Origin: an uncultured Alphaproteobacteria bacterium
Lineage (GTDB): Bacteria > Pseudomonadota > Alphaproteobacteria > RF32 > CAG-239
Assembly: GCA_944391485.1 (NCBI GenBank)
Contig: CALXTQ010000021.1
Location: forward strand, 46,310-110,309
Direction: 5' to 3'
DNA: 64,000 nt
Part shown: piece by piece, positions 50,516 to 58,815 of the stretch
Layout of the letters: every line of letters starts with the position of its first letter
Position numbering within the stretch: position 1 is the first letter of the stretch
The notes under the pieces: generated by a model
Database searches by the model: none
Told to the model about the DNA's origin: nothing
Seen by the model: the letters and a program-made list of their open reading frames with translations, nothing else
Program-made: the position numbers and the translations under genes

Positions 50516-51316
50516 ATGGCTGCGCAGAAAATATCACCCCCGGCAATCTGGACCAGAAATTTCATTGTGATCAGTCTGGTCAATTTGTTTGTATTTTTCA
50601 GTTTTCAGATGATTTTTCCCGTTTTGCCTGTTTATGTCAAAAAACTGGGCGGGACGGATACGCTAGTAGGCGTGGTCATGGGGATATCCACCGTTTCAAC
50701 AGTCATTGTCAGGCCGGTAACCGGGCTGTTGCTGGACAATTACGGCAAAAAGCCTGTTCTGATGTTTTTTCTGTCTTTTACTTACGGGTCAATCATCGGT
50801 TTTTTACCGCTGTACGCCGCGTCTGAAGGTGTCCCCGGCATCGGAGCTTTTTTTACAGTCTTTGCGCTGACAATACTGGTAACGCGGCCGCTTATCGGCA
50901 GACTGATAGACCGTTCCGGTCTTACGGTTGTTCTTCTGCCCGGTTTTTTCTGCCTGTTGGCCGGAATATTTTCTTTGGCGGAAGGAACGACTTTGCAGGA
51001 GTTTTTGATAATTGCCTTTGTTTACGGATTGAGGTTCGGATCTTTGCAGACAACACTGCAGACAATGGCTGTGCGGGATATTCCCCAATGCCGGCTCGGG
51101 GCCGCCAATGCCACGTTGTATACCGGGTTTGACCTGGGAATGGGCATCGGCGTAATCATTTTGGGAATCATTGCCCAGAATTGGGGATACCGTGTCATGT
51201 ATCTGTTTACGATGGTTCCTGTAGTCCTGTCGATTTTGTATTATGTTTTTTGGGCCAAAAAACATCTGCATGTGCCGCCCGGTATCTGTCCCCGAGCGCA
51301 GGACGATACATTCTGA
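50516..51316 (+). CDS. MFS transporter with an internal deletion
   Basis: A 266-residue major facilitator protein. Full members of this type are about 400 residues with twelve membrane segments. Here the first two segments and motif A (GLLLDNYGKKP, residues 70-80) run straight into SFTYGSIIGFLPLY, which normally opens the second half (segment seven), followed by the second motif-A-like GRLIDRSG. Segments three to six are missing while the frame is kept, with a join near residue 83 (DNA about 50762). The protein is unlikely to transport in the usual way. It starts at ATG 50516 behind GGAAGGAG. Substrate is unknown. Confidence 0.72.
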   Translation: MAAQKISPPAIWTRNFIVISLVNLFVFFSFQMIFPVLPVYVKKLGGTDTLVGVVMGISTVSTVIVRPVTGLLLDNYGKKPVLMFFLSFTYGSIIGFLPLYAASEGVPGIGAFFTVFALTILVTRPLIGRLIDRSGLTVVLLPGFFCLLAGIFSLAEGTTLQEFLIIAFVYGLRFGSLQTTLQTMAVRDIPQCRLGAANATLYTGFDLGMGIGVIILGIIAQNWGYRVMYLFTMVPVVLSILYYVFWAKKHLHVPPGICPRAQDDTF

Positions 51317-51501
51317 CGCTGCCGGAAGCCTTTTAGCCTGCTCCCCGCCTGCAGATTGCTGCTCTCTGATGCTGCTGATCCGGTCAGGCCGTTTTGTATG
51401 CCGGAGATTCATATTTCCGCACCGGTCGCCTGCTTCCCGGCTTTGGCCATTTTGCTGTCTTTCCGCAATATCCGACTCTTCCGGCGTATCGGATCAGTCT
51501 C

Positions 51502-52050
51502 TTAATCTTCCACCAGTTTTAACAGCAAAGGAAATTCCCTGCTTGGCATTTCAAAAATGTCGCTGCCGAAATGGCCGTTCTTTTTTATAATAAGAGTGCC
51601 GCCCAGATGTTCGAATATTTCTTTTCCCTGCATGTCGTCACAGCCGGATGGAACGATATCCGAATTGATAAAAATAAATTCGCTGCAGTGTTCTTTTATG
51701 GCATCCCAGTCATAGTCCTGCCGCAGAATCAGCGGACAGCTTTTGTTGGGGCCGTTCGGACGGCGGAAGCCGGCGATCAGGATTGATTTGTTTATCTTAA
51801 ATTCCAGATTTTCCAAAAGGGATAAGATAACCGGACAACCAGAAAAATGGCCGATTAAAATGCTGTCGGGAGTCATTTCCGTCTTTGAATGAGAAAATTT
51901 CTCTCTGATTACGGACGGCGGAGCGTCGCATTCAGGCATCGGTTTCACCCGGACCGGAATATTTCTGACCCGGAGGTTATTGATAAGCCAGGGATACCAG
52001 AAATGTTCCGGGCTTTCTTCCGTTCCGTGAAAGATAACAACATTTTTCAT
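51502..52050 (-). CDS. RBBP9/YdeN-like small alpha/beta hydrolase
   Basis: A 182-residue soluble protein with the RBBP9/YdeN pattern. It opens KNVVIFHGTEESPEHFWYPW, with an oxyanion-like HGT. The nucleophile elbow reads GHFSGC, a variant of the usual GHSxG. Acid and histidine candidates are in INSDIVP and KNGHFG near the C terminus. The start ATG at 52048-52050 is chosen because the frame upstream runs through a tandem DNA repeat and has no ribosome site. Activity and substrate are unknown. The gap to the MFS gene (51317-51501) holds no gene that I can support. Confidence 0.7.
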   Translation of the reverse strand: MKNVVIFHGTEESPEHFWYPWLINNLRVRNIPVRVKPMPECDAPPSVIREKFSHSKTEMTPDSILIGHFSGCPVILSLLENLEFKINKSILIAGFRRPNGPNKSCPLILRQDYDWDAIKEHCSEFIFINSDIVPSGCDDMQGKEIFEHLGGTLIIKKNGHFGSDIFEMPSREFPLLLKLVED

Positions 52051-52119
52051 CAGAGCCGCCGTTTGTCTGTTATTGGGGTTTTGAAGAAAATATAATATTA
52101 AAAACGCCGACTTCCAGAG

Positions 52120-52205
52120 GCATATTCTGTTTTGCGAGGCAAACACCGTCCGCCGCAGTCTCGCATATTCTGTTTTGCGAGGCAAATACCGCTTGTCGCA
52201 GCCGC
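52120..52205. repeat. 43-bp tandem duplication
   Basis: Two head-to-tail copies (52120-52162 and 52163-52205) share GCATATTCTGTTTTGCGAGG and the bases that follow. Each contains a small TTTGC-GAG-GCAAA dyad. It lies in the gap upstream of the small hydrolase gene. Confidence 0.85.
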
Positions 52206-52243
52206 GGTCCGCTCCGCCGCTTGTTTTCACAAGACATCCGTCA

Positions 52244-53125
52244 TCATGACAGTTTGATATACCCTTTACTGGTAAAAGCGTCGGCTTTTTGCAAAGGAAA
52301 ATCTTTTGTCAGCCGTCGCATGTCTTCCCCGCTTATCTCAAATGTCCCGGTTTGAACAATTTCCTCAATATGACGGCTGTTCCTGCTTTTGAAAATCGTG
52401 CCGACGCCATTTTGGGACGTCAGCCAGCGAACGGCGATCTGGGCATTGCTTTTGCCATATTTGCCGGCAATTTCGTCGAGGAGCGGATAAGCGCCTTTCT
52501 GAGCCAGAGATGCAATTCCGAGCGCCGGGACGGGAAGCTGTATCGGCCGCCAGGCAATAAAGACAATGCCGTTTGCTCTGCAAAAGTCAATAACGCCTTC
52601 AAGCACCGATTGGCGGACAATCAGATTATAATGGTTTTGCACGGCGCAAACCGGCTGGGCCAGAAATTTGTTGTATTCGCGGATTGTAGACGTCGAGACA
52701 TTGGACAATCCCACGCCGCGGATCATTTTCTGCTCCAGCAGGCGGTTGAACGCGCGGGCCGTTTCCGCGACCGGAATGGCGGGATTAGGCTGGTGTACGT
52801 AATAGAGATCGAGATAATCCGTTCCCAGCCGCCGCAGGCTCTGTTCGCAGCTGGATAGAACGGAATCATAGGCAAGGTTGACATCCCGGACTTTCGAGGC
52901 CACGACCAGTTTTTGGCGTTCATAGACCGAAATGGCTTTCCCTGTCAGTTCTTCCGCTTTGCCGCCGGCATAGGCTTCCGCGGTGTCAATATGCGTAATG
53001 CCCGCGTCTATGGCGCTTCTGATAGCGTTAATATCGCCCTGGTCATCGTTGTTTGAGTCGGGAAAATCACGGCCGCCCATTTCCCAGGTGCCGAACCCCA
53101 GTTTTGGAATAGCAACGGAAGACAT
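52244..53125 (-). CDS. Aldo/keto reductase
   Basis: A 293-residue NADPH-dependent aldo/keto reductase barrel. The catalytic tetrad is in place: Asp in HIDTAEAY, Tyr in the same motif, Lys in VVASKVRD and His in YYVHQPNP. The opening PKLGFGTWEMGG is typical. Co-factor binding residues lie in the C-terminal FKSRNSRHIEE region. The substrate is unknown. It starts just after the PPC-domain gene on the same strand, so the two may be co-transcribed. Confidence 0.9.
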   Translation of the reverse strand: MSSVAIPKLGFGTWEMGGRDFPDSNNDDQGDINAIRSAIDAGITHIDTAEAYAGGKAEELTGKAISVYERQKLVVASKVRDVNLAYDSVLSSCEQSLRRLGTDYLDLYYVHQPNPAIPVAETARAFNRLLEQKMIRGVGLSNVSTSTIREYNKFLAQPVCAVQNHYNLIVRQSVLEGVIDFCRANGIVFIAWRPIQLPVPALGIASLAQKGAYPLLDEIAGKYGKSNAQIAVRWLTSQNGVGTIFKSRNSRHIEEIVQTGTFEISGEDMRRLTKDFPLQKADAFTSKGYIKLS

Positions 53126-53126
53126 A

Positions 53127-53660
53127 TTATTTTTTCTTAAAATCCAAACGGTTCAGACCGGTAGCCGGATCAAAGGTTTTTTCAATTCTGCCGTTGATGA
53201 CCGTAATATAAATTTCGGCGGTCAGGCTGATGATTCCTTTGACCATGTGGCCGGCATAAGCCTCATAATCGTTTCCGGCAATGGTCGTATGTAGATGAAG
53301 CAGCGGTTCGCCGTCTTTCATCGCGATATTACCGACCAGACTGGCCATTTCCAAAGGTTCGTCAAAGGTTTTTTCCTTGTAGTCCTTTGTTTTCGGGTCA
53401 AAAAAGCCCAAAGTGGCGGATTTAAGAGACCCCAGACCGCTGATGCTGCCCAGCGTAATTTTGCGTTCTTTGCAAAAAGTCTTTAAGACCGAGGGAATAT
53501 CCGCGTTTTTGTCAAGGCGCAGAACATAGGTGTTTCCAAACTGTTTGTATTCCATTTCCAAATCTCCTTCTTTGTCCAGGACCGGCGTTTTTGCCGCAAG
53601 ATCGATTGCGGAATAAAAAACGGCAAGGACAAGTCCCGCAGACAGCAAAATTTTTTTCAT
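53127..53660 (-). CDS. PPC/DUF296-domain protein with signal peptide
   Basis: A 177-residue protein with a predicted signal peptide (about 1-23) and a PPC domain (PF03479) after it. The domain shows YVLRLDKNADIPSVLKTFC and LLHLHTTIAG, where the histidines can bind metal. The ATG at 53658-53660 lies eight bases from AGGAG and gives the signal peptide; a start eight codons earlier does not. In plants the domain is linked to AT-hook proteins, in bacteria it stands alone with unknown function. An exported form is less usual. It sits one base before the aldo/keto reductase start. Confidence 0.8.
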   Translation of the reverse strand: MKKILLSAGLVLAVFYSAIDLAAKTPVLDKEGDLEMEYKQFGNTYVLRLDKNADIPSVLKTFCKERKITLGSISGLGSLKSATLGFFDPKTKDYKEKTFDEPLEMASLVGNIAMKDGEPLLHLHTTIAGNDYEAYAGHMVKGIISLTAEIYITVINGRIEKTFDPATGLNRLDFKKK

Positions 53661-53827
53661 CGACGTTTCTCCTGCATGTTTCACTGTTAAAAATATAATT
53701 CACAAATCGGCAGGATACAAATATTTATCATAAATTTTCCCCGGCGGTTTTTCCGGTATCTTCTTTTAGGGCGGAAAATGCCAATATTCTTTACAAAGGC
53801 GTCGGACTATGTTATGAAAGCGCCATT

Positions 53828-55663
53828 ATGATAGACATTAACGACATAACGGTGCGCATTGGTTCCAAAGTTCTTCTGGAGCATGCGTCGGCACATGTTT
53901 CCGATGGCCAGAAGGTCGGTCTGGTCGGAGCCAATGGCTGCGGAAAATCGACTTTATTCCGGATTCTGAAAGGCGAGCTTGAGACAGAAACCGGAACGGT
54001 CTTTTTTCCGGGAGGATACAGGGTTGTCTTTGTTGAGCAGGAAATTCGCGATATCGATGTGTCCGTTCTTGATTTTCTCCTGGCGTCGGATACGGAACGC
54101 TCCGCCCTGATGGCAAGGCTTGACGGAGCGGAAGGCGAGGAGCTCGCTGAAATTCACGAGCGTCTGAACATGATAGAGGCTTCGTCGGCGCCGGCCAGAG
54201 CCGCGGAAATTCTGCACGGTCTTGGTTTCGAAAACGAGGATTTTTCCCGGCCGGTAAGGGAGTTTTCCGGCGGCTGGCGGATGCGCCTGTCTTTGGCGGC
54301 GGCGCTGTTTCAGCCGTCTGAGGTTTTGCTTTTGGACGAGCCTACCAACCATCTTGATCTGGAGGCGTCGCTGTGGCTGGAAGATTATCTTCGCAAATAC
54401 AGGGGAACGCTGATCGTCATCAGTCATGACCGCAGTATTCTGAACACTCTCTGCGATTACATAATCCATTTTGACAACAAAAAACTTGTTTCCTACGGCG
54501 GCAATTACGATACTTTCCGCAAGACAAGGGCCGCGCGGCAGGAAACGCTGCTACGGCAGGCGGCGAGACAAGAACAGCAGCGCCGGCACCTTCAGTCGTT
54601 TATTGACCGGTTCAGATATAAGGCTAGCAAAGCCAAACAGGCGCAGAGTCGCATAAAAATGCTGGAAAAGCTGGAGAGTGTGCCGCTGCTGGAAGACGAG
54701 GCGTCGACGCGTTTCGAGTTTCCGGAGGCGGAAGAGCTGCCGCCGCCGCTGATAACGATTGAAAACGGCGTCGCCGGATATGACGGCCGTCCGGTTCTGA
54801 AAAAACTGAATCTGCAGATTGTGGATAATGACCGCGTGGCGCTGCTGGGAGCCAACGGTAACGGTAAGTCGACGCTGGCTAGAGTGTTGTCGGAGCGGCT
54901 GCCGTTGATGGAAGGGCGGATGCTGCGTTCAAAAAAACTCAAAGTCGGGTACTTTGCCCAGCATCAGGCTGAGGAGCTGCCGCTGGACCTGACGCCGGTC
55001 GAATTTATGGCGACGCTGATGCCGGGAGTTCCGGAACCGAAGCTGCGCGCTCATATCGCCCGTTTTGGCCTCGGGCAGGAAAAAGCCGTAACCCGTATCG
55101 GAGATCTGTCCGGCGGCGAAAAGGCGAGGCTGCTGTTTGCGGCGATGACCTGCAATGCGCCGGAAATCCTGATTCTGGACGAACCGACCAACCATCTGGA
55201 TATCGACGGGCGCGAGGCTCTGATCCGGGCATTGAACGAATACCAGGGATCTGTCATTCTTATAACGCACGATCTGCACCTGATTGAGCTGATTGTCGAT
55301 AATCTCTGGCTGGTCAGAGACGGAACCTGCCGCCCGTATGACGGCGATCTGGAGGATTACCGCCGCCTGCTTTTGGAAAAACCGGAACAGCCCAAAGAAC
55401 AGAAAATTAAGGCAAAAACTGAAGAAGTTAAGATAAATATCAGAGAAGAAAAGAAAAATATAAACGCCCGGCTGCGGCGGATCGAAAGAGAAATGGAAAA
55501 GCTCAACACTGACAGGAGCGCCGTTGAAGCTTCCTTCCAAAATCTGACGGACGGCGTGGAAATTGTTAAAAAGCAGAAGGAACTGGCCTGGATTTCCGCT
55601 ATGCTCGGCGAATATGAGGAAGAATGGCTCGAATTGTCGGAAAAACTGGAGCGCCTGGGCTAA
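53828..55663 (+). CDS. ABC-F type ATPase (YheS-like)
   Basis: A 611-residue protein with two ATP-binding cassettes and no membrane segments, the mark of ABC-F proteins that act on ribosomes. Walker A motifs are GANGCGKST (about 36-44) and GANGNGKST (about 340-348). Signatures are FSGGWRMRL and LSGGEKARL, and both Walker B sequences are followed by EPTNHLD. The linker between the cassettes is basic and helical. A charged coiled-coil C terminus (about 525-611) resembles YheS and Uup. It is likely a translation factor that frees stalled ribosomes, but a resistance role cannot be excluded. It precedes the GluRS gene by 133 bases. Confidence 0.9.
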   Translation: MIDINDITVRIGSKVLLEHASAHVSDGQKVGLVGANGCGKSTLFRILKGELETETGTVFFPGGYRVVFVEQEIRDIDVSVLDFLLASDTERSALMARLDGAEGEELAEIHERLNMIEASSAPARAAEILHGLGFENEDFSRPVREFSGGWRMRLSLAAALFQPSEVLLLDEPTNHLDLEASLWLEDYLRKYRGTLIVISHDRSILNTLCDYIIHFDNKKLVSYGGNYDTFRKTRAARQETLLRQAARQEQQRRHLQSFIDRFRYKASKAKQAQSRIKMLEKLESVPLLEDEASTRFEFPEAEELPPPLITIENGVAGYDGRPVLKKLNLQIVDNDRVALLGANGNGKSTLARVLSERLPLMEGRMLRSKKLKVGYFAQHQAEELPLDLTPVEFMATLMPGVPEPKLRAHIARFGLGQEKAVTRIGDLSGGEKARLLFAAMTCNAPEILILDEPTNHLDIDGREALIRALNEYQGSVILITHDLHLIELIVDNLWLVRDGTCRPYDGDLEDYRRLLLEKPEQPKEQKIKAKTEEVKINIREEKKNINARLRRIEREMEKLNTDRSAVEASFQNLTDGVEIVKKQKELAWISAMLGEYEEEWLELSEKLERLG

Positions 55664-55796
55664 CAGCATGGATTGCCTTGGTCTTTCCGGGGTGTTTCTG
55701 CGCGGATATTTTCCGGAGCAACATCTTTACAACATAAATATTTTATAATAAGATGCCGCACAGTTTTATGGCAAATCCAAACAATAAAGGTCTGAA

Positions 55797-57443
55797 ATGA
55801 GTCTGATTGATAAAATTTTTCCCGATCCGCTTCCCTCAGTTGAAGAGATTGAAAAGAAATATGCTCCCCGTGCTTTGCCGGAAGGAGCCAAAGTAACCCG
55901 TATCGCTCCGAGCCCGACCGGTTTTATGCATATCGGCGGCATTTATTCGGCGCTGATTTCCGAGCGGATAGCTCATCAGTCCGGCGGCGTTTTTTATCTG
56001 CGCATTGAGGATACGGATACAAAACGCGAAGTTGAGGGTGCGACGGATCTGATCTCGAGCTCGCTCGGGGCATATGGCCTGGCGCCGGACGAAGGCGTTG
56101 ATGTCAGCGGCGTCGAGCACGGAAATTACGGGCCTTACAGCCAGAGCTGCCGCCGGGAAATTTATCAGGCTTATATCAAAAAGCTTTTGGAGGAAGGGCG
56201 CGCCTATCCCTGTTTTTCGACTGTGGAAGAGTTGGAGCGCATCCGCAAAGGGCAGGAAGTCCGGGGAGAGCGTCTGGGATATTATGGCAGCTGGGCGTTG
56301 AGCCGCGGTTTGTCGGCCGAAGAAGCCGAAGCCAGGATTGATGCCGGCATTCCCTATGTCATCCGGTACAAAAGCCTCGGAGACTACAATCACAAGATTA
56401 CGGTAAACGATACGATTAAAGGCAAAAGAGAATTTCCTGACAATGATCTGGATATTGTCATTATGAAATCCGACCGTCTGCCGACATATCACTTTGCCCA
56501 TGTCGTGGATGACCACCTGATGGGCACCACGGACGTGATTCGCGGAGATGAATGGATGCCGTCGCTGCCCCTGCATATTCAGCTGTTCCGGGAAATGGGC
56601 TGGAAAGTGCCGCGTTACGCTCATATAGCCCCGATACAGAAAATGGACGGCAATTCCAAGCGCAAGCTGAGCAAACGCAAAGATCCCGAAGCCAGCGTTA
56701 CGTTTTATGACGAGGAGGGATACAGCCATGAAGCCGTTGTCGAATATCTTCTGAATCTTGCCAACTCCAATTTTGAGGACTGGCGTAAACAGAATCCTTC
56801 TGCCGATTACCACGATTTTCCGTTTTCCCTGAAGAAAATGAACAACAGCGGCGCTCTGTTTGACTTCACAAAGCTCAACAGCGTCAGCCGCGAGGTTATC
56901 GGCCGCATGTCGGCGGACGAGGTTTTTGAAAGAGCTCATGCCTGGGCAAAGACATATGATGTTGACCTGGCCGCCCGCATGGAAAGCAACCGCGATTATG
57001 TCCGCAGTATTTTCAATATCGAGCGAGAAGGCGTCAGAAATGTGCGCAAGGACATTTCCAAATGGTCTGACGTAAAAGAAGAAATCAGATATTTCTTCGA
57101 CGACCAATTCAGCCTGAACAGGGAGGCTTTTGAAAGCCAGCTGTCCGACAATCTCAGAAAAGACTGGCCGGAAATGGTCAGACTCTTTGCGGAAGGTTAT
57201 AATCCGGAGGAAAGCAAGGACGAATGGTTTGGCCGCATGCTTGAAATCGCCGCTGGGCTTGGTTATGCCCGCAACGGCAAAGAGTATAAGGCCGCTCCGG
57301 AAAATTTCAGAGGCGATATTTCCGACGTTGTCAAAGTTTTCCGCGTGCTGATTACTGGTAAAACCCAGTCGCCGGACTTATATTCAATCATGCGCGTTAT
57401 GGGGCCGGAACGGGTTCTGAAGCGCGTCAATGCTTTCAGCTGA
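55797..57443 (+). CDS. gltX: Glutamyl-tRNA synthetase, clostridial-type
   Basis: Charges tRNA-Glu (and possibly tRNA-Gln) with glutamate. The class I HIGH element lies in PSPTGFMHIGGIY (His45) and the KMSKS element is KLSKR at 290-294. At 548 residues it is longer than alphaproteobacterial GluRS (about 450-500). Its sequence style differs: ALISERIAHQSGGVFYLRIE in place of the usual ALFNWLFARHHGG, and KRKDPEASVTFY after the KMSKS loop. Both match the long GluRS of Clostridia. It is thus likely acquired by transfer. It may replace or supplement the native enzyme. The following terminator closes a single-gene unit. Confidence 0.92.
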   Translation: MSLIDKIFPDPLPSVEEIEKKYAPRALPEGAKVTRIAPSPTGFMHIGGIYSALISERIAHQSGGVFYLRIEDTDTKREVEGATDLISSSLGAYGLAPDEGVDVSGVEHGNYGPYSQSCRREIYQAYIKKLLEEGRAYPCFSTVEELERIRKGQEVRGERLGYYGSWALSRGLSAEEAEARIDAGIPYVIRYKSLGDYNHKITVNDTIKGKREFPDNDLDIVIMKSDRLPTYHFAHVVDDHLMGTTDVIRGDEWMPSLPLHIQLFREMGWKVPRYAHIAPIQKMDGNSKRKLSKRKDPEASVTFYDEEGYSHEAVVEYLLNLANSNFEDWRKQNPSADYHDFPFSLKKMNNSGALFDFTKLNSVSREVIGRMSADEVFERAHAWAKTYDVDLAARMESNRDYVRSIFNIEREGVRNVRKDISKWSDVKEEIRYFFDDQFSLNREAFESQLSDNLRKDWPEMVRLFAEGYNPEESKDEWFGRMLEIAAGLGYARNGKEYKAAPENFRGDISDVVKVFRVLITGKTQSPDLYSIMRVMGPERVLKRVNAFS

Positions 57444-57450
57444 TACATTA

Positions 57451-57476
57451 AGCCCCGTTTTTGCGGGGCTTTTTTT
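57451..57476 (+). terminator. Terminator behind gltX
   Basis: AGCCCCG pairs with CGGGGCT around a six-base loop, followed by a seven-base T run. Confidence 0.9.
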
Positions 57477-57549
57477 CAGCGGCGGGGTTTATAAAACTTT
57501 CGGACGGATTATATAAACTTCGGATTTAACTGTCTGGAGATGATATTCC

Positions 57550-58812
57550 GTGAAGAAAATAATCATAATGCTGCTGTTGCTGCTGGCGGGAGGCTGTTCA
57601 TCCGTCCGCCGCGATATTGCCTATTCGATTATCGATGCGGACAAGATTGCGCTCAACCGGTGTGAGATAGAAGGTTTTTCCTACAAAGGGATAGATTACG
57701 ATTTTGACAACGGCAAAACGCTGAAAATTCTGATGATTCACGGTGTCGGAACGCATCATCCAGGTTATTCGCGGCGCATTCAGGAAAATCTTGCCGCCGG
57801 CATGGGGCTTGATGTCCTGTCCCGCCTGCCGAAAAACATCGGTCTGCTTGATCCCTCCGATGGCAGGACGCCGATAGGCAATTTGCGCATAACCTATTGG
57901 CAGAACGGTGAGGCTACGAAAAAAATGCTTTTTTACGAGCTGACATGGTCGGAAATTACAGCGCCGGACAAAGAAATAATAGCGTTTGATACGACGGAAC
58001 AGTATTCAAAGTTTCGCGTGCCGTTCAATAACACGATGAAAAAATTTCTCGATAACACGCTTCCGGATCCGCTGGTCTACGAGGTTGATAAGAATAACCT
58101 GATTCTGGATTCCGCGGAACAGGCTTTGTGCTGGATGCTCAAAACGGACTGGCAGTCTCTCCCTGTCGCCGGTTCGGCCGTCTGCAGAATGGACAAATTC
58201 GAGGAACTCCGCGATTTTGCGGAAGAAAACCTTGCTTTCATTACTCACAGCCTTGGCAGCAAAATTTTGATGGACGCTTTGATCAGAACGGCCGACAGAG
58301 TTTCCCAGATTGAAAAAACAGCCATGGGAAATCCCCGCTGCCGCCGACTGGTCAATAAACTGCAAAATCGTGAGCTGACGGTCTATATGCTGGCCAATCA
58401 GCTTCCCATTTTGCAGATAGGGCATCCTTTGCCGCCGGTTCATAACCAGATACGTTCTTACTGCCGTCCGTCGGGAAAAAATTACGGCCGTCGGATTTTC
58501 AAAGGTGTCAATATCGTGGCTTTCAGCGATCCGAACGATATCCTGAGTTACGCCATTCCGCAGAATTTTGCCGATAAATATATAGATTCGCGGATTTGTC
58601 CGCGCGTTACCAATGTTTCGGTTAATGTGGCGCCGGAAATTTCGGCTTTCGGCATCGGCGTTGTCAATCCCGTTGTCGCTCATACTAATTATGACCGCGA
58701 TGAAAAAGTAATCGGTCTCATTACCCGGGGAACATGGCATTTTGCGCAGGACAAGACGCTGGATGGCCAGTGCCGGTTTATCAGAATGGAAGCTGATGCG
58801 GATATAAAATAA
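57550..58812 (+). CDS. Lipoprotein with alpha/beta-hydrolase-like domain
   Basis: A 420-residue predicted lipoprotein with a lipobox in LLAGGCSS (Cys16). It has hydrolase-like motifs: IHGVGTHH near residue 60 as oxyanion-like loop and ITHSLGSKILMDAL near residue 236 as the nucleophile elbow. A histidine candidate lies near the C terminus (RGTWHFA). Two cysteine pairs may be oxidised. The architecture is that of a secreted esterase or lipase-like protein of unknown substrate. It starts at GTG 57550 with GGAGA upstream. It is convergent with the secretion genes and only three bases from them. Confidence 0.72.
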   Translation: MKKIIIMLLLLLAGGCSSVRRDIAYSIIDADKIALNRCEIEGFSYKGIDYDFDNGKTLKILMIHGVGTHHPGYSRRIQENLAAGMGLDVLSRLPKNIGLLDPSDGRTPIGNLRITYWQNGEATKKMLFYELTWSEITAPDKEIIAFDTTEQYSKFRVPFNNTMKKFLDNTLPDPLVYEVDKNNLILDSAEQALCWMLKTDWQSLPVAGSAVCRMDKFEELRDFAEENLAFITHSLGSKILMDALIRTADRVSQIEKTAMGNPRCRRLVNKLQNRELTVYMLANQLPILQIGHPLPPVHNQIRSYCRPSGKNYGRRIFKGVNIVAFSDPNDILSYAIPQNFADKYIDSRICPRVTNVSVNVAPEISAFGIGVVNPVVAHTNYDRDEKVIGLITRGTWHFAQDKTLDGQCRFIRMEADADIK

Positions 58813-58815
58813 GCT

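Noticed and set aside
55836..57107. A 423-codon open frame on the minus strand
   Set aside because: It is antisense to gltX and carries no recognisable motif.
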